Part shown: piece by piece, positions 33,667 through 36,496 of the stretch | Numbering within the stretch: the stretch's first letter is position 1 | How the letters are laid out: each line of letters begins with the position of its first letter | NCBI GenBank assembly: GCA_017469795.1 | Contig: JAFUFT010000016.1 | Span: 80,555 to 117,050 of the forward strand | Source: Oscillospiraceae bacterium | GTDB lineage: Bacteria > Bacillota > Clostridia > Oscillospirales > Oscillospiraceae | Direction: 5' to 3' | Length of the DNA stretch: 36,496 nt | Notes under the pieces: generated by a model | The model's input: the letters and a program-made list of their open reading frames with translations, nothing else | The model's database searches: none | What the model was told of the DNA's origin: nothing | Made by a program: the position numbers and the translations under genes

Positions 33667-35454
33667 TTACATCGTTTTCAGAAGTTCTTCCAGTTCCGTC
33701 AGCGTCTCGTCAAAGACCCGGAGTGCCCGGGACACCACGTCGGGCTTTGTCAGATCCACCCCGGCAATCTTCAGCTCTTCCAGGGGATAGTCGCTGCCGC
33801 CGGTGGTCAGGAACCGGAGATACTCCTCCGGATTGCCGGTCTTAATGATCCGGTCGGCAATGTCCACCGCAGAGCAGAATCCCGTGGCGTACTGATAGAC
33901 GTAGAAGGCGCTGTAGAAATGCGGCACTCTTGCCCACTCCGCATCCTGATACTCGTCCACGGTCACACCGGGGTAGTAGAGCACATTCAGATCGTGGAAC
34001 ATCCGGCTGAGGCTCTCGGCGGTCAGGGGCTGGCCCTCCTGATACATCTCATGGGCCTTGCGCTCGAACTCGGCGAAGAGAGTCTGCCGGAACACCGTGG
34101 TCCGGAAGCTCTCCAGCAGATGCCCCAGGATATAGGCCCGCCGTTTCGGATCCGTCTCCGTCCGCTGAAGATACCGGGTCAGCAGCACCTCGTTGACGGT
34201 GGAGGCCACCTCCGCCACCAGAATGGCGTAGTCATGGTTCGCATAGGAGTTGTGCTCGGAGGACTTGTAGGAGTGCATGGCGTGGCCCAGCTCATGAGCC
34301 ATGGTATAGACGTCCTCCAGGGAGTCCGTGAAGTTCAGCAGCACATAGGGATGCACCCCGTGGACGCCGCAGGAAAAGGCGCCAGTGGTCTTGCCTTTGT
34401 TTTCGTACACGTCCATCCAGTGCTCCTGATAGGCCTTGTCCAGCAGCTTTCCGTATTCCACGCCGAGGGGTGAAAGCGCCTGCTTCACCATAGCCTTGGA
34501 GGTTTCGTAGTCGATCTTATACTCCACATCCTCCACCATGGGGCAGTAGAGGTCGTACATCTCCAGATGGTCAAGGCCCAGGAGTTTCTGCCGGAGTTTC
34601 AGATACCGCTCCATAATGGGCAGGCCCCCGTGGATGGCCTCCACCAGGCTGTCATAGACCGATACCGGCACATTGTGTGCAAACAGGCTCCTCTCCAGGG
34701 CGGTGGAAAAGCCCCGCACATTGGCGTAATAGGTATCCAGCTTCACCTGTCCGGCATACATGGCCGCGAAGGTGTTGCGGTATTTCCGGAACTCCCCGTG
34801 ATAGGCCCGGAAGGCCTCCCGACGGAGATCCCGGTTCCGGCTTTCCCGGTACAGGCCGAAGGTGCCGTGGGTCAGGGGGATGGGTTTCCCGTCCTCGCCG
34901 GGGATATCCGGGAAGGTCATGTCCACGCTCTCCAGCATGGTAAACACATTGTCCGGGGTCTCGGCCGCGTCGCTGAGCAGGGAGAGCATCTTCTCCTGCT
35001 CAGCCGACAGAGTGTGGGCCCTGTTCCGATCCGTGTCCTCACAAATATGCCGGTAATCCGCGAGCATCGGGTCCGCCATCCATGCCCGGAGCGTCTCCTC
35101 GGGAATTGTCAGGATCTCCGGATCCACAAAGCTCAGTGCCGCCGACAGGGCCACATACAGATTCATGGCCCGGCCCTCCAGCGTCTGGGCATCAGGGTCG
35201 CCGTTGTCTCCGCATTTATACAGATTGGCATAGAGATACAGCCGTTCCACCGGCTCCGCCGCGGCATAGATCTGGTCCAGACCTGCCTTCAGATCCTCCT
35301 TGGACCGGGACAGGGTGCCCGGCAGCCCGGAGAGGGCTTCCACCTGAGTCTTTGCCTGGGCATAGGCAGTTTCCCATGCCTCCATGTTGGGGTAGATATC
35401 GCCGAGCCGCCACTGGAATTCCGGGTCCATTTCTTTCCGGTTGCGCAATGCCAT
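33667..35454 (-). CDS. pepF: Oligoendopeptidase F
   Basis: A 595-residue M3B metallopeptidase that cleaves short peptides in the cytoplasm. The zinc motif HELGH is H387-E388...H391, inside MAHELGHAMHS. The downstream conserved blocks (VAEVASTVNE carrying the third ligand region, GATG-like loops, YYPGVTVD) match PepF. Length is typical. The ATG at 35454 follows AAAGGAAC at about 10 nt. The transcript appears to start near 35631, giving a leader of about 175 nt that contains a folded inverted-repeat element. It heads a two-gene operon with the M18 peptidase. Confidence 0.96.
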   Translation of the reverse strand: MALRNRKEMDPEFQWRLGDIYPNMEAWETAYAQAKTQVEALSGLPGTLSRSKEDLKAGLDQIYAAAEPVERLYLYANLYKCGDNGDPDAQTLEGRAMNLYVALSAALSFVDPEILTIPEETLRAWMADPMLADYRHICEDTDRNRAHTLSAEQEKMLSLLSDAAETPDNVFTMLESVDMTFPDIPGEDGKPIPLTHGTFGLYRESRNRDLRREAFRAYHGEFRKYRNTFAAMYAGQVKLDTYYANVRGFSTALERSLFAHNVPVSVYDSLVEAIHGGLPIMERYLKLRQKLLGLDHLEMYDLYCPMVEDVEYKIDYETSKAMVKQALSPLGVEYGKLLDKAYQEHWMDVYENKGKTTGAFSCGVHGVHPYVLLNFTDSLEDVYTMAHELGHAMHSYKSSEHNSYANHDYAILVAEVASTVNEVLLTRYLQRTETDPKRRAYILGHLLESFRTTVFRQTLFAEFERKAHEMYQEGQPLTAESLSRMFHDLNVLYYPGVTVDEYQDAEWARVPHFYSAFYVYQYATGFCSAVDIADRIIKTGNPEEYLRFLTTGGSDYPLEELKIAGVDLTKPDVVSRALRVFDETLTELEELLKTM

Positions 35455-35491
35455 ATAGTATCAGTTCCTTTCTGGTTGTTATTCAAATATC

Positions 35492-35610
35492 AATTGGAGT
35501 TTGTCTACCTTATTCTCCCGTTTTAGACGCCCCCGAGCGTGGGAACGAAACGGCACACAGACCAGCAGCCGCCGGAGGCTTCTTAGTATAGTCCTCGACA
35601 AACTCCAGTT
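35492..35610 (-). repeat. Structured inverted-repeat element in the pepF leader
   Basis: TGGAGTTTGTC (35495-35505) and GACAAACTCCA (35597-35607) are perfect 11-bp inverted arms separated by 91 nt. Inside are a CCGTTT/AAACGG stem enclosing an ACGC/GCGT stem, and an AGCC/GGCT hairpin. The closed fold therefore resembles a multi-branched junction. The element lies between the pepF promoter (35638-35666) and its start codon, so it is transcribed as the 5' untranslated region. It could be a cis-regulatory RNA or a small mobile palindromic element (MITE-like). I see no target-site duplication and no match to a known riboswitch class. Confidence 0.6.
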
Positions 35611-35637
35611 TACAGTTTTCCTCCCTCCGCGCCGCTA

Positions 35638-36496
<859 letters not shown>

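Overview
The window is GC-rich and densely coding, with tightly packed operons, strong AGGAGG-type ribosome binding sites and several TTG starts. An alpha/beta-type small acid-soluble spore protein, clostridial single-chain PurL, a class II-type GalT, a DUF4317 protein and an indolepyruvate:ferredoxin oxidoreductase cluster point to an anaerobic, endospore-forming Clostridia, most likely a gut member of the Oscillospiraceae (Oscillibacter/Flavonifractor-like). That placement is an inference from gene content and style. I found no rRNA, tRNA, CRISPR array, transposase or phage gene. Most of the window reads as ordinary chromosome.

Layout. 1-3091 (minus): a heterodimeric ABC multidrug-type exporter pair (the second gene runs off the left edge), read from a promoter embedded in a perfect 12-bp dyad. 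3272-3466: a spore DNA-binding protein. 3639-14215 (plus): a long run with small or overlapping gaps, secA, pgeF, an oligopeptide-type binding lipoprotein, purL, an MBL-fold hydrolase and an SDR oxidoreductase, closed by a strong terminator. 14388-16142: a glycine riboswitch with its own terminator hairpin, then a sodium:alanine/glycine symporter. 16198-17376: ilvE with a dyad inside its promoter. 17437-18607 (minus): a small membrane protein and a zinc-ribbon/proline-rich membrane protein. 18787-19290: a deoxycytidylate deaminase family protein. 19339-20619 (minus): DUF4317. 20780-21085: thioredoxin.

21250-25348 (plus): iorA-iorB-paaK-ACT, an aryl-2-oxoacid/aryl-CoA module that links aromatic amino acid metabolism to ferredoxin. 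25478-27211 (minus): a solute-binding lipoprotein on a long Ala/Glu-rich tether, without permease genes beside it. 27403-30104 (plus): galK-galT. 30251-32298 (plus): a LytTR response regulator with a GHKL sensor kinase. 32361-35454 (minus): oligoendopeptidase F followed by an M18 aminopeptidase, a peptide-degrading pair whose leader carries an unexplained structured element. 35832 to the right edge (plus): the first 221 codons of gap (GAPDH).

No complete new multi-gene system stands out. The features most worth a second look are the folded pepF leader (35492-35610), the single-aptamer glycine riboswitch with a possible vestigial partner, the aryl-CoA cluster whose direction is ambiguous, the exporter operator with no regulator gene nearby, and low-complexity insertions in three otherwise standard proteins.
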